The notes under the pieces are model-generated. The model was not told where the DNA came from and did no database searches. It was given only the letters and a program-made list of their open reading frames with translations. A stretch of 39,789 bases of DNA, taken from NCBI RefSeq assembly GCF_028765575.1, contig NZ_JARACO010000027.1:1-39789 (forward strand), written 5' to 3'. This stretch comes from Aliivibrio sp. S3MY1. GTDB taxonomy: Bacteria > Pseudomonadota > Gammaproteobacteria > Enterobacterales > Vibrionaceae. This document shows positions 30,155 through 39,455 of the stretch, piece by piece. The first letter of the stretch is position 1, and the number at the start of each line of letters is the position of its first letter. A program made the position numbers and the translations under genes.

Positions 30155-31001
30155 TTGCCGCCTCCTCTACGTTAACTTCAGATCCTGTAGGCCAAACTAA
30201 CAATAGATAACGTAATTTATCAAACTCAACCGTAGTTTCTAAATCGATAGAAGCAAAAGGACGTTTATTATCATTATCAATGCGTGAAATATAACCCACA
30301 GGGTAACCTTCAGGGTAGCGCCCACCTAAACCAGAGCTCACTAATAAGTCACCAACTTCTACATCTGTATTGGTCGGTATGTGCTCTAATTGCATGGTAT
30401 CTAAATGCCCCTTTCCTGATGCAATCACTCGAATGTCATTTCGAACCACTTGGACTGGGATAGAGTTATTTGGATCGGTTAATAATAAAACGCGGCTATT
30501 GTGTGCTCCAACATAGTTGATCTGTCCCACAATACCTTTATCGCTGATCACTGGTTGTCCTTCATAAACGCCATCAATTCGGCCTTTATCAATCATTACC
30601 TGATGCGTGTATGGTGCAGAGTCAACCGCCATTACCTCTGTGACCATTTTTCGTTCATCTCGAATAAATGGAGAGCCTAATAGGTTACGTAAACGGCTGT
30701 TTTCTTGCTTAAGTTGTTCCATTAGCAATAAATTACTGCTCTGCATAAACATTTCTTGCTTAAGCTTTTGATTTTCAAGCATGAGAGTATTACGGCTATT
30801 AAACCGCTCATACATGCCATCAAACATGGTACGAGGAAGATTTGCCGCATAATGGATTGGAGCTACAAAGCTATTTAATAGGTAACGTACGTCGGAAAAG
30901 GCATTTAAGCGACTATCGGCTAGCATAAGGCTAGCCGATACCATTACAGCAATAAACAGGCGAAACTGCAGAGAAGGGCCTCTACCAAAGATTGGAGTCA
31001 T
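30144..31001 (-). CDS. mreC: rod-shape-determining protein MreC
   Basis: Bitopic membrane protein that links cytoplasmic MreB to periplasmic cell-wall synthases (PBP2/RodA). The 285 residues have a membrane anchor (about 12-32), a coiled coil (about 60-105, ENQKLKQEMF then LMEQLKQENSRLRNLL) and two beta domains. I preferred ATG 31001 to the GTG at 31007 because GGTGAG is then at a usable distance. Confidence 0.95.
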   Translation of the reverse strand: MTPIFGRGPSLQFRLFIAVMVSASLMLADSRLNAFSDVRYLLNSFVAPIHYAANLPRTMFDGMYERFNSRNTLMLENQKLKQEMFMQSSNLLLMEQLKQENSRLRNLLGSPFIRDERKMVTEVMAVDSAPYTHQVMIDKGRIDGVYEGQPVISDKGIVGQINYVGAHNSRVLLLTDPNNSIPVQVVRNDIRVIASGKGHLDTMQLEHIPTNTDVEVGDLLVSSGLGGRYPEGYPVGYISRIDNDNKRPFASIDLETTVEFDKLRYLLLVWPTGSEVNVEEAANGQ

Positions 31002-31024
31002 ATCCACTCACCCGTTATTTGTTA

Positions 31025-32180
<1,156 letters not shown>

Positions 32181-32190
32181 TATTCAATTT

Positions 32191-35100
32191 TTAGTTAGAA
32201 GTACCAATAATGTTACTTTCACCGCGGAATATGACGCGATCATTGCCACGGTAAATACCAAAGGTCACTACGGTTGATGGATCTTCATCACCCTGTCCTC
32301 GCCAGTTATATTGTAACCAAGGTTGTTCTATATAACCTGATTCACAATTGACATTCGCTTCACTTGTTTGTGGAGAGCTACTTGCGAGTCTCAACCAAAA
32401 ACGTACTTGCTCTCGCAATGTACTATTATTTGCATCTGCAACTAAATGAGTAACATCAGCTCCTTGAACCACCGCATTAGAGCCTTTTAGTATCGTATCA
32501 CTTGATTGAATTGGATCTGGCCATACTGTTTGCTTGCAATGTTTTTCACCCTCAAACTTACTCGCATCATCTGTATCACTCAGAACGAAGGACTTGCCAC
32601 TCCAATACTCAACGCGCAGTGGAACAGTCACCGTTTTACCGACAGCGGTTCCAACACTATCAAGAACCATTCGACCGTAGCGAACCTCAGGTTGAGAAAG
32701 CAGTTCTTGCTCTGTTACAACAGGAACAACTGGCGTTGCATTAAAAGAAACAGGATCAACACCATTAATTTTTAACCCTAACACCGTTGTTACTGAGTTT
32801 GAATTCCCGTCCATATTAAAGGGGCCATCTTCTTTTGTGAGTAATGGTGATGCTCCATCTGTGACTTGTTTTTTCTTCCAAGTAATCGCATCGCCAAGTC
32901 CTGTGACTTTCCAAAGCGCCCCATTACCCCAGTATGATGCCTCTAAATCAGCATCTGTAATATTTAAGCGTTCCGAGTGTTCACCTGATGATAAATCCAC
33001 AAGAGAAAAAGAAGCTTTTAGTCCATTAGAAAACAAACCATAATTCTCTGTCTCTACTCCAGACGAATTATATGCAGTTACTTCAAAACTCACATCGGTA
33101 AAATTTTGCCCCATGTAAATATAACGGCCACTCTCTGAACCTTGTTTTTCAGGGTAATCCCATATTGTATCTGTTATCTCAAAATACGCTGGATAGAATC
33201 GCCCAACCGAACGACTTCCATCAGGGATACCACCTTGAATGTCGTCATAAAAGCCAACACTTGAAGCTTCTAGGTTAAATTGAATACTACCTACATCATC
33301 ATAAGTCATATTTTCAAATAAATAATGACTGGTAGAATGACTACCAACATAAGAATCATTAGCGAAAGAAAGCAACGGAGATAAAGTACCTAGCAATCCT
33401 CCGATACTTGATGGAGGAGTATCTAATGTCGGAGCCAGTGCCGTAATTAACGCCTGCGGTGCTGATGGCTTAAAGAAGTTTTGCGTTACTGGTAATTGAC
33501 AAGCATCGGCTTCAGAACCATACCTCACAGGCTTCACCTTCAACGAAAATACGTCACCAGCAGCAACTAACGCAGAACCTCCGCTGCTATTACCATCCAT
33601 CGTAACATCACTACAAATCTCAAGCTTCCAAGGCCTAGCTTCAATATTTACATCAGCAGATAACACGCCCGAATCAACAGGGTAATCATTACAATCATAA
33701 CCGGAAGGACAAGTGAACGTTGGATCACTCAATGTAAAGTGGGCAGAGCCAGCCTCTTGGTAGATTAGACTTGTTGTGGCTATACCTTGATTAAAAGTAA
33801 GGTCTATTTGGCTTGGATTAATCTTACCTGCTAACTCTAAATCCGTTCTTACTCCTTCACTCGGATTCGGGGAATCTAAAGTGTATGAGGATACATCTAG
33901 CTTTTTACTGCCATTATAATCTTGAACTACATAGGCTGATCCCTCATTACAAGCCAGAACGTTAATATCAAAATTCTGCGATTTATTGGCAATTACCTGA
34001 ACGGTATCAATATCAAATTTGAATGGCACAAATTCAAAGTGCTCTTTTTCTGTCTCATTCAAATCGTCACTAGACGCCGTAACATCAAACACATCCAAGT
34101 CAGCGCTATCTAGGTACAGTGTTTTTTCACCATCAATAAATGTTGATCCTGTTATCGAACAATCGGCAGGCACTGATTTATCAGCGGATGTAGACCAACA
34201 TGCTGCACCATGATTTTTTGCGTTAATTAACGCTGAGAAAGATTCATTGAAGCCAGAGACAGGGCCATTATCATCTTCAACTGTAAAAGTTACTGGGATC
34301 CGCTCACAAGTTAGACTGTAGTCCATTTTTGGAGTTACTTTTAAGGTGTAATCTTTTGAAGGATCACAAATTTGTAATGGTTTTCCAATTATTTGAGCCT
34401 TATTGCTCATTTTTAACTGGCAAGCAGTCAATGAACCGATGAGCTGCGCATTATTCGATAACTGGACAGGACCTTGAGAATAAATATGCCCTTCAATAAT
34501 AGCCCCTTTATCTAAATTGATGCGTTGATAGTCATTAAATGGCGCCCAATAAATATCAGGAATATAATCAGGTAAGTATTTCGGTTTTGGGCACCCACCT
34601 TCACGGTACGAAAAAATCATCAGTGAGCTATTTTCTTTTTGTAACACCTTTCCACCGACCCACAATTCATCTTTAATGTGAAAGGTCACATCACCATCAA
34701 TATGAATTTCACCGTCAATCATTATATTGATACTATCAAACCAATACTCGCCACTAGTAAAGGTCAGTATAGTATTGTTATTAACAAACAAGCCATAGTA
34801 AGGTGCACCATAGGTACTATTAAAATAGGTCGGCTTATTAAATACCTTATCCCTCCCTTGAGTAATGTAGTTAAATTTGCGCGAGATACCGCTAGGAACA
34901 GTAAAAGATTCAGTATAAGGCCGTGCAAACTCGCCATTGAGTAAACACGTTGTACCTTGATCATTACAACGGCTAGATCGCTTTTGATTTTCCGGCGTGT
35001 ATAAATCATTACTGAATTCATTGATTACTAAATTATCAAATCCAACACTATTATTTTCTGTATTCCCGATGAAAGAGGTGGATGGACCGCCTAAATTAGA

Positions 35101-35274
35101 TAAGAAAAAATTATTAGTATTGCCTTGCCAAGACTGTGCCGTATTAGGAAACAAGTCACAGACCGATGTGGATAAGGTCGTATTTTTATCCATGAACGAT
35201 GGTTTTTCAGCAGAAAAAAGTAACGTTGACCACGTTAATAAAAAGATTAACCCTACCGATTGATATCGTTTCAT
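32191..35274 (-). CDS. mshQ: MSHA biogenesis protein MshQ (large secreted protein)
   Basis: Largest MSHA-locus protein, 1027 residues, with a signal peptide (probable cleavage after LLFSA, residue 22). The N-terminal third has a repetitive beta-helix or bactofilin-like pattern (short units such as EIHIDGDV, GAIIEGHIY, LSNNAQLIGS, MSNKAQIIGK). The rest is beta-rich with many paired cysteines and ends in the MshQ-type domain with FGIYRGNDRVIFRGE. GAAGGA precedes ATG 35274, which overlaps the mshP stop as ATGA. A role as pilus-tip or secreted adhesin is inferred from position and size. Confidence 0.88.
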   Translation of the reverse strand: MKRYQSVGLIFLLTWSTLLFSAEKPSFMDKNTTLSTSVCDLFPNTAQSWQGNTNNFFLSNLGGPSTSFIGNTENNSVGFDNLVINEFSNDLYTPENQKRSSRCNDQGTTCLLNGEFARPYTESFTVPSGISRKFNYITQGRDKVFNKPTYFNSTYGAPYYGLFVNNNTILTFTSGEYWFDSINIMIDGEIHIDGDVTFHIKDELWVGGKVLQKENSSLMIFSYREGGCPKPKYLPDYIPDIYWAPFNDYQRINLDKGAIIEGHIYSQGPVQLSNNAQLIGSLTACQLKMSNKAQIIGKPLQICDPSKDYTLKVTPKMDYSLTCERIPVTFTVEDDNGPVSGFNESFSALINAKNHGAACWSTSADKSVPADCSITGSTFIDGEKTLYLDSADLDVFDVTASSDDLNETEKEHFEFVPFKFDIDTVQVIANKSQNFDINVLACNEGSAYVVQDYNGSKKLDVSSYTLDSPNPSEGVRTDLELAGKINPSQIDLTFNQGIATTSLIYQEAGSAHFTLSDPTFTCPSGYDCNDYPVDSGVLSADVNIEARPWKLEICSDVTMDGNSSGGSALVAAGDVFSLKVKPVRYGSEADACQLPVTQNFFKPSAPQALITALAPTLDTPPSSIGGLLGTLSPLLSFANDSYVGSHSTSHYLFENMTYDDVGSIQFNLEASSVGFYDDIQGGIPDGSRSVGRFYPAYFEITDTIWDYPEKQGSESGRYIYMGQNFTDVSFEVTAYNSSGVETENYGLFSNGLKASFSLVDLSSGEHSERLNITDADLEASYWGNGALWKVTGLGDAITWKKKQVTDGASPLLTKEDGPFNMDGNSNSVTTVLGLKINGVDPVSFNATPVVPVVTEQELLSQPEVRYGRMVLDSVGTAVGKTVTVPLRVEYWSGKSFVLSDTDDASKFEGEKHCKQTVWPDPIQSSDTILKGSNAVVQGADVTHLVADANNSTLREQVRFWLRLASSSPQTSEANVNCESGYIEQPWLQYNWRGQGDEDPSTVVTFGIYRGNDRVIFRGESNIIGTSN

Positions 35275-35705
35275 TCTATTTCCTTCGCCCATACTTCTTG
35301 AGCTCGCGTCACTTGGTTAATTCCCGTACCGCAAACAACGGTGCTCGTTATTTTAAAATATTGAATTATTTCATTATTATAAGAAACGCCTAACTTTTGG
35401 CATACAACAGCTGGCGCTGTATTACAGCCGCTTTTCTTTGGCACCATTTCAGGGTATCTTGCTATGCCATCACAAATCGAATCATCAGCGCCTGATATAC
35501 CCAATGGAAACAACTGTACTAACCCCCACTCCGCTCCAGAGTGCGCTAAAAACCACGCTTGAGTGCCTAATACCTCTTTAGAAACGGTATCGTGGTTGCT
35601 GGTTTCTACTTTGAATAAATTTAATGATAAATACCCCACCACAACCATAACGACCACTGACATGATCAATAGGTTACCTTTTTGCTTTGCTTGATTATGG
35701 TACAT
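35271..35705 (-). CDS. mshP: MSHA minor pilin-like protein MshP
   Basis: Short (144 residues) type IV pilin-like protein with a short leader (probable cleavage after Gly10, QKG then NLLIM) and a hydrophobic helix. It lacks the usual Glu at mature position 5 (Met15 there), as PilX/GspK-like tip pseudopilins often do. Several cysteines are in the C-terminal part. It overlaps mshO by 11 bases and mshQ by four. Confidence 0.87.
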   Translation of the reverse strand: MYHNQAKQKGNLLIMSVVVMVVVGYLSLNLFKVETSNHDTVSKEVLGTQAWFLAHSGAEWGLVQLFPLGISGADDSICDGIARYPEMVPKKSGCNTAPAVVCQKLGVSYNNEIIQYFKITSTVVCGTGINQVTRAQEVWAKEIE

Positions 35706-36423
35706 TGATCACCTGCACATCATGTTGATAGTGAGTTGTTTCACCTAGGTCATTTTCAAAAACCAAGATCATTTTCATCATGCTATTGCGGTTTACCGAC
35801 GCGCTTGCCACAGTAAAATTACCCGAAGAAACTTGATTTGCTAATTGAATCCCACTGCGAAATACGCCACCAAGTTGAATGCAATATTCAATCGGATTTG
35901 GACTATAAATAAATGCACGTTCAGAAACTGAACTTGAAATAAAAGCAGGGTTATTAAGTGCGCTAGGAAAGTTAATTGTAGAAACGCCTCCCGATCGCGT
36001 CATTGATTCAATGTTCACAAATCGGTGGTTACTTTCATTAATTAAATCAGCTTGAGAGCTTGGGTTAATGACCAATCTATGACCATCGAGATTAAAAGCC
36101 TCATTAGAGAGCAATACCGTATCAATCTGTTTTTGGTTAACGGCGGGTAATGTTAAATAGAAAGCGCTTGCCTCAACAGGAATAAAACTAACACAACGAC
36201 CATTCCCTGAGATCTCTACGCTATTTGGCACTGCATGGCGCAATTCACGACTCAATTTCTCAATGATAAACTTTGCCTGCATTTGGTTATCTTGACGATC
36301 AATACTGTCGTTATAACTTTGAAAACCCAGTAGTAAAGTATTACTGGCAGCGAGGGCAACAATCCCGACCACCACAATAGTTAAGATCAACTCGATAAGG
36401 GTAAAACCATCAATGCGTTTCAT
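35695..36423 (-). CDS. mshO: MSHA minor pilin MshO
   Basis: Prepilin of 242 residues with a canonical class III signal, MKRIDG then FTLIELILTIVVVG, cleaved by the prepilin peptidase after Gly6, with Glu11 at mature position 5. Length and a PilW-like body suggest a minor pilin of the priming complex. It shares one base with the mshD stop. Confidence 0.9.
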   Translation of the reverse strand: MKRIDGFTLIELILTIVVVGIVALAASNTLLLGFQSYNDSIDRQDNQMQAKFIIEKLSRELRHAVPNSVEISGNGRCVSFIPVEASAFYLTLPAVNQKQIDTVLLSNEAFNLDGHRLVINPSSQADLINESNHRFVNIESMTRSGGVSTINFPSALNNPAFISSSVSERAFIYSPNPIEYCIQLGGVFRSGIQLANQVSSGNFTVASASVNRNSMMKMILVFENDLGETTHYQHDVQVINVP

Positions 36424-37013
36424 TAATAATTCCCTCGATAAGCACTAAAGGTATATTGAGCATGGCTGCTTGCATACAGGATAATATCGATCTTTTTGAA
36501 CTGAGTTATTGCCGTTTTACGATTATCTACATCCGCATAAGCGACATTGATTTCAACCGTGAAATTTTTATATTTAACGGCACTTGTTGCATCGATTAAC
36601 TGGTTTAACGAGTAATTAGCTACCCCTGAAGTGCATTGAGCAGCCTCTCCCCAACAACCAATAAAATCATCAACATCATTAAAAACAGCAGAATGGTTAG
36701 TTGTATTTTTTTCTGCAATGGTATCTCGCCCAAGTTCATTAGGGCTTGAACACGCATCTGGTGCCGAAATTTCTCCGCAACGATACGCTCCCCCATTAGG
36801 GTCACTGTTCTCATCAAATTGACGACTCAGCACATCAGTCATAATTGAATGACCTAGCGCAGCGGCTTGAGCTTGATACGTTGCTTGATGTGATTTAGTT
36901 GAAGAGGTAAATACACCAGAAACCAAAATTGACAGAGCGAAACCTAAGATCACTATTCCAACAATGGATTCGATTAGGGTAAGACCAATTTGGCTTACTC
37001 TCATTCGGTTCAT
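36423..37013 (-). CDS. mshD: MSHA minor pilin MshD
   Basis: Prepilin-like protein of 196 residues. The cleavage motif is QIG then LTLIE: Leu replaces the usual Phe at mature position 1 while Glu15 (position 5) is kept. A hydrophobic helix and cysteine-containing globular domain follow, like PilV/GspI. ATG 37013 overlaps the mshC stop as ATGA with AAGGA eight bases ahead; an in-frame ATG lies three codons earlier. Confidence 0.88.
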   Translation of the reverse strand: MNRMRVSQIGLTLIESIVGIVILGFALSILVSGVFTSSTKSHQATYQAQAAALGHSIMTDVLSRQFDENSDPNGGAYRCGEISAPDACSSPNELGRDTIAEKNTTNHSAVFNDVDDFIGCWGEAAQCTSGVANYSLNQLIDATSAVKYKNFTVEINVAYADVDNRKTAITQFKKIDIILYASSHAQYTFSAYRGNY

Positions 37014-37603
37014 AGTCCACATCCTTTATCTTGAACTGAACGGTAAATAAAACCTTCACGATTAATGCACACAGAGCGACTTTCATTTGAAGAAGGCGTA
37101 GTTATAGTAATTCGACAGTCACTGTCAGTACAAAGAGGGGTGATTGCAGATGAAGTAACCACTGCTGGTCTTCCAAGTAAATCAAACGATAGCTCTGAGA
37201 CTGCGCCACTCACAGAATTAAAGTCATAACTTAATTGAATTAGCTCTAATTGTTGTGGGTTAGTGTTTTTTGAGTAATCAGAAAGTGCCGTACTGCTCAT
37301 GCCCTGAGATTGACATGCTTGAGTGACGCCAAATTGATTTGACGCCATTAAAATTGAACGACAACGATTGCTGTTGTTTGAGGTGTTACTTTGCATCGCT
37401 GTGATTTGAACTTGACGCAGAATAGAGAGCACTTGTTCTTGTGCTGCCGCCGAAGAGAAACGGCTCGCCCCCATGTATTTACTCGACGCATAGACACTAA
37501 TAATAGCAAGTAACACTATCACAACGATCAACTCCACCAGAGTAAATCCGCCTATTTTTGTTTGTTGTTTCAAGCTGTTTTTATTGAGAGGAAAAATCAT
37601 CAT
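37010..37603 (-). CDS. mshC: MSHA minor pilin MshC
   Basis: Prepilin of 197 residues with a rather long leader: cleavage after Gly19 (KIGG then FTLVELIVVIVLL). The globular domain has paired cysteines near the C terminus. AAGG lies upstream of the tandem ATG codons (37603 and 37600). It follows a strong terminator placed after mshA, so its level is probably far below that of the major pilin. Confidence 0.89.
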   Translation of the reverse strand: MMIFPLNKNSLKQQTKIGGFTLVELIVVIVLLAIISVYASSKYMGASRFSSAAAQEQVLSILRQVQITAMQSNTSNNSNRCRSILMASNQFGVTQACQSQGMSSTALSDYSKNTNPQQLELIQLSYDFNSVSGAVSELSFDLLGRPAVVTSSAITPLCTDSDCRITITTPSSNESRSVCINREGFIYRSVQDKGCGL

Positions 37604-37676
37604 CCGCTACCTTATTGCTTCCTATTACTAGGATAACGAAATTTATAGAGATAGCGAGAGTTTGTTAATTTTTGAT

Positions 37677-37706
37677 AAAAAAAAGCCAGCGGAAATCGCT
37701 GGCTTT
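37677..37706 (-). terminator. intrinsic terminator between mshA and mshC
   Basis: On the minus strand AAAGCCAGCG pairs with CGCTGGCTTT (10 bp, 5-nt loop), followed by a run of T. It lies 23 bases after the mshA stop, inside the msh gene order. Confidence 0.93.
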
Positions 37707-37728
37707 AGATAGGATTAAGTTTTAGCTA

Positions 37729-38199
37729 TTAACAAGCACTTGCATCAGCTGCTGTAATTACAGGAGCTGCACTAGAGGTCGCTTCTGCATATGTAACACT
37801 ACATGTATCAGAAGCGTTTGTAGCAAAAGTATAACGAATAGTTGTAACACCACCAGATGTTACATCAGCACCAGTCCACTCCGCGCCATCAGATAAACCA
37901 ACAACTGCCGCTCCAATACCTGCAGCATCAGCTGTAGGATAACCAAAATTAGTAGTAATACCCTCAACTTTATCTGAACCCATCTCAGTTGAAGATTTAC
38001 GCTCTACACCATCAATCGCTGCTTTACCATAAACGATACCAGCAGCGCCAGACATTGCGCCTTTTAGGCCTTGCAGTGATGATGCACGAGCATCTGATTG
38101 TAGGTTAAGAAATTTAGGCGCTGCAGTTACTGCTAGAATACCTAGAATAACGATTACAACTACTAGCTCAATAAGGGTGAAACCACCTTGTTTTTTCAT
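37729..38199 (-). CDS. mshA: MSHA major pilin MshA
   Basis: Main subunit of the mannose-sensitive haemagglutinin type IVa pilus, used in Vibrio for surface attachment and biofilm formation. The 156 residues have leader MKKQGG cut before FTLIELVVVIVILG, with Glu11 at mature position 5. The globular domain is Ala/Gly/Thr-rich, and a C-terminal disulfide loop is bounded by Cys133 and the last residue, Cys156. AGAGAGAAG precedes the start. It is flanked by a 146-base gap upstream and a strong terminator downstream, fitting high, separate expression. Confidence 0.94.
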   Translation of the reverse strand: MKKQGGFTLIELVVVIVILGILAVTAAPKFLNLQSDARASSLQGLKGAMSGAAGIVYGKAAIDGVERKSSTEMGSDKVEGITTNFGYPTADAAGIGAAVVGLSDGAEWTGADVTSGGVTTIRYTFATNASDTCSVTYAEATSSAAPVITAADASAC

Positions 38200-38345
38200 C
38201 TTACTTCTCTCTTTATTATAAAAAGCGATGGCACTTAATCGTTACCACCATTATTGTTAAAACCGTTACTGCTGTTAGCTATTGGGTTAAGCAGTTTTCA
38301 TTTAGCATCTTTATGAGCAACAACGCTCACAAAAGCATTCATTCT
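38200..38345. other. gap between mshB and mshA
   Basis: No gene is visible. It holds the mshA ribosome site and a TATAAT 15 bases before the start codon, but I see no -35 at a sensible distance, so I do not call a promoter. Confidence 0.4.
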
Positions 38346-38909
38346 TTATTGCAGCGCCACGACAACACGGCCAGATTCTGGCTCATAAGTAAAGAAGTGC
38401 CCTTCATTTTCTTGTTGTGTGTATTTACATTGATTACGACTGTTTTCGCTAATCACTTCTGCTAAATATTTCGCTTTATTATCATTGCTGTCATCTGTCA
38501 CGTATGGGGCGTTTTGCAGTAACATTTCGATTAGCAAAATGCACTCTTTTGCTGTTAACGAGCTAGGGTAACTGCCTGTATCATTACCATCTAAATCTTC
38601 ACGAGGTGAAATCGGGTAACCAGGACGAAAATCCACTTGATTTGCTTTCGATGGGTCCGTTAACCAAAATTCAGTTCCATCGTAACTAACCGCATTACTG
38701 TTATCAGTCTTAGGTCGAGCTTCTGCCTCCCATTGCGCTCTTGCAGAAAGCACCGCTGTTGCATAACCTCCTGCAACGCCTTCAATACTCGCTTTTTTTG
38801 CTTCAAGGCTAACATCTAAAAATCGAGGTAATGCTACTGTTGCCAGCAAACCTATTACAACAACCACAATCACTAGCTCAACCAGTGAAAAACCTTTTTG
38901 GTACTTCAT
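38346..38909 (-). CDS. mshB: MSHA pilin-like protein MshB
   Basis: Prepilin of 187 residues, leader MKYQKG cut before FSLVELVIVVVVIG, Glu11 at mature position 5. The globular part is longer than MshA and ends with two more cysteines. ATG 38909 has a GAGAGAGAAG ribosome site lying in a dinucleotide repeat; the frame is open to 38969 but no pilin leader is that long. It begins the structural half of the locus after a near-consensus promoter. Confidence 0.9.
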   Translation of the reverse strand: MKYQKGFSLVELVIVVVVIGLLATVALPRFLDVSLEAKKASIEGVAGGYATAVLSARAQWEAEARPKTDNSNAVSYDGTEFWLTDPSKANQVDFRPGYPISPREDLDGNDTGSYPSSLTAKECILLIEMLLQNAPYVTDDSNDNKAKYLAEVISENSRNQCKYTQQENEGHFFTYEPESGRVVVALQ

Positions 38910-38918
38910 CGCAATGCT

Positions 38919-38930
38919 TCTCTCTCTCTC
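38919..38930 (-). repeat. GA dinucleotide repeat forming the mshB ribosome site
   Basis: Six TC units on the plus strand (GA on the coding strand) lie 9-20 bases before the mshB start and supply its Shine-Dalgarno sequence. Confidence 0.7.
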
Positions 38931-38960
38931 TATTCTTATTCTCATTATGAATTGTAAGGG

Positions 38961-38991
38961 ATTATACAAAAAAAAACACAGTATTCGTCAA
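38961..38991 (-). promoter_or_regulatory. probable sigma-70 promoter of mshBA
   Basis: Reading the minus strand, TTGACG (38991-38986) and a perfect TATAAT (38966-38961) flank a 19-base spacer that contains a run of nine T (38976-38968). The start codon is 51 bases downstream of the -10. In V. cholerae the structural msh operon is known to begin with a promoter ahead of mshB. Confidence 0.7.
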
Positions 38992-39009
38992 AAAAATGCC
39001 TATTAATTT

Positions 39010-39453
39010 TTAATTCAAAAAAACGACATTAACTTTAAAAATACCATTCGATAACATTACCGAAAAAACCTTACCATTTGGTATTCTATAATCACAGCGA
39101 TATTGTTCTTTCTTGTTGGTATTTTCATCTATTTCGATACGGCCCGCATAAACCTTATCTTTATTTGGTAATAAAAGAGCTAACCATGCCTGACAATCCA
39201 CATTATTATCACTAAGTACCACTGGCCAGCCTAATGATGAAAACGTCACTTCTATGTCATCTTTTATCATGGAGTGAGGCTGTCCATTCACTACCCAGTA
39301 GTTTTTGAATTCATTCGCTGAGGATAATATCTCCCGACTGGTCACCGTCAGTGCAGTATCTTCAACTTCAGGCTCTATTATCTCCCACTGGTATAAAATA
39401 ACAGCAAGTAAAATAACCACCAGAGCCCCCCATATGATTCGGGTTGTAGACAT
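39010..39453 (-). CDS. mshF: MSHA biogenesis protein MshF
   Basis: Bitopic protein of 147 residues with an N-terminal membrane helix (about 5-23) and a periplasmic domain containing two cysteines. Its function is not established. The name comes from its place between mshG and mshB and its general form. ATG 39453 has AAGGCGG at good distance and lies two bases after the mshG stop; the frame is open to 39489. Confidence 0.82.
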   Translation of the reverse strand: MSTTRIIWGALVVILLAVILYQWEIIEPEVEDTALTVTSREILSSANEFKNYWVVNGQPHSMIKDDIEVTFSSLGWPVVLSDNNVDCQAWLALLLPNKDKVYAGRIEIDENTNKKEQYRCDYRIPNGKVFSVMLSNGIFKVNVVFLN

Positions 39454-39455
39454 AA

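Noticed and set aside
32502-32775. overlapping plus-strand open frames inside mshQ
   Set aside because: Two frames in the same place antisense to mshQ, no domain, no ribosome site; shadows.
38200-38270. TGGCAC sequence in the mshB-mshA gap resembling a sigma-54 -24 element
   Set aside because: It is on the plus strand, opposite to the msh genes, and lacks the GC of the -12 element at the required spacing.
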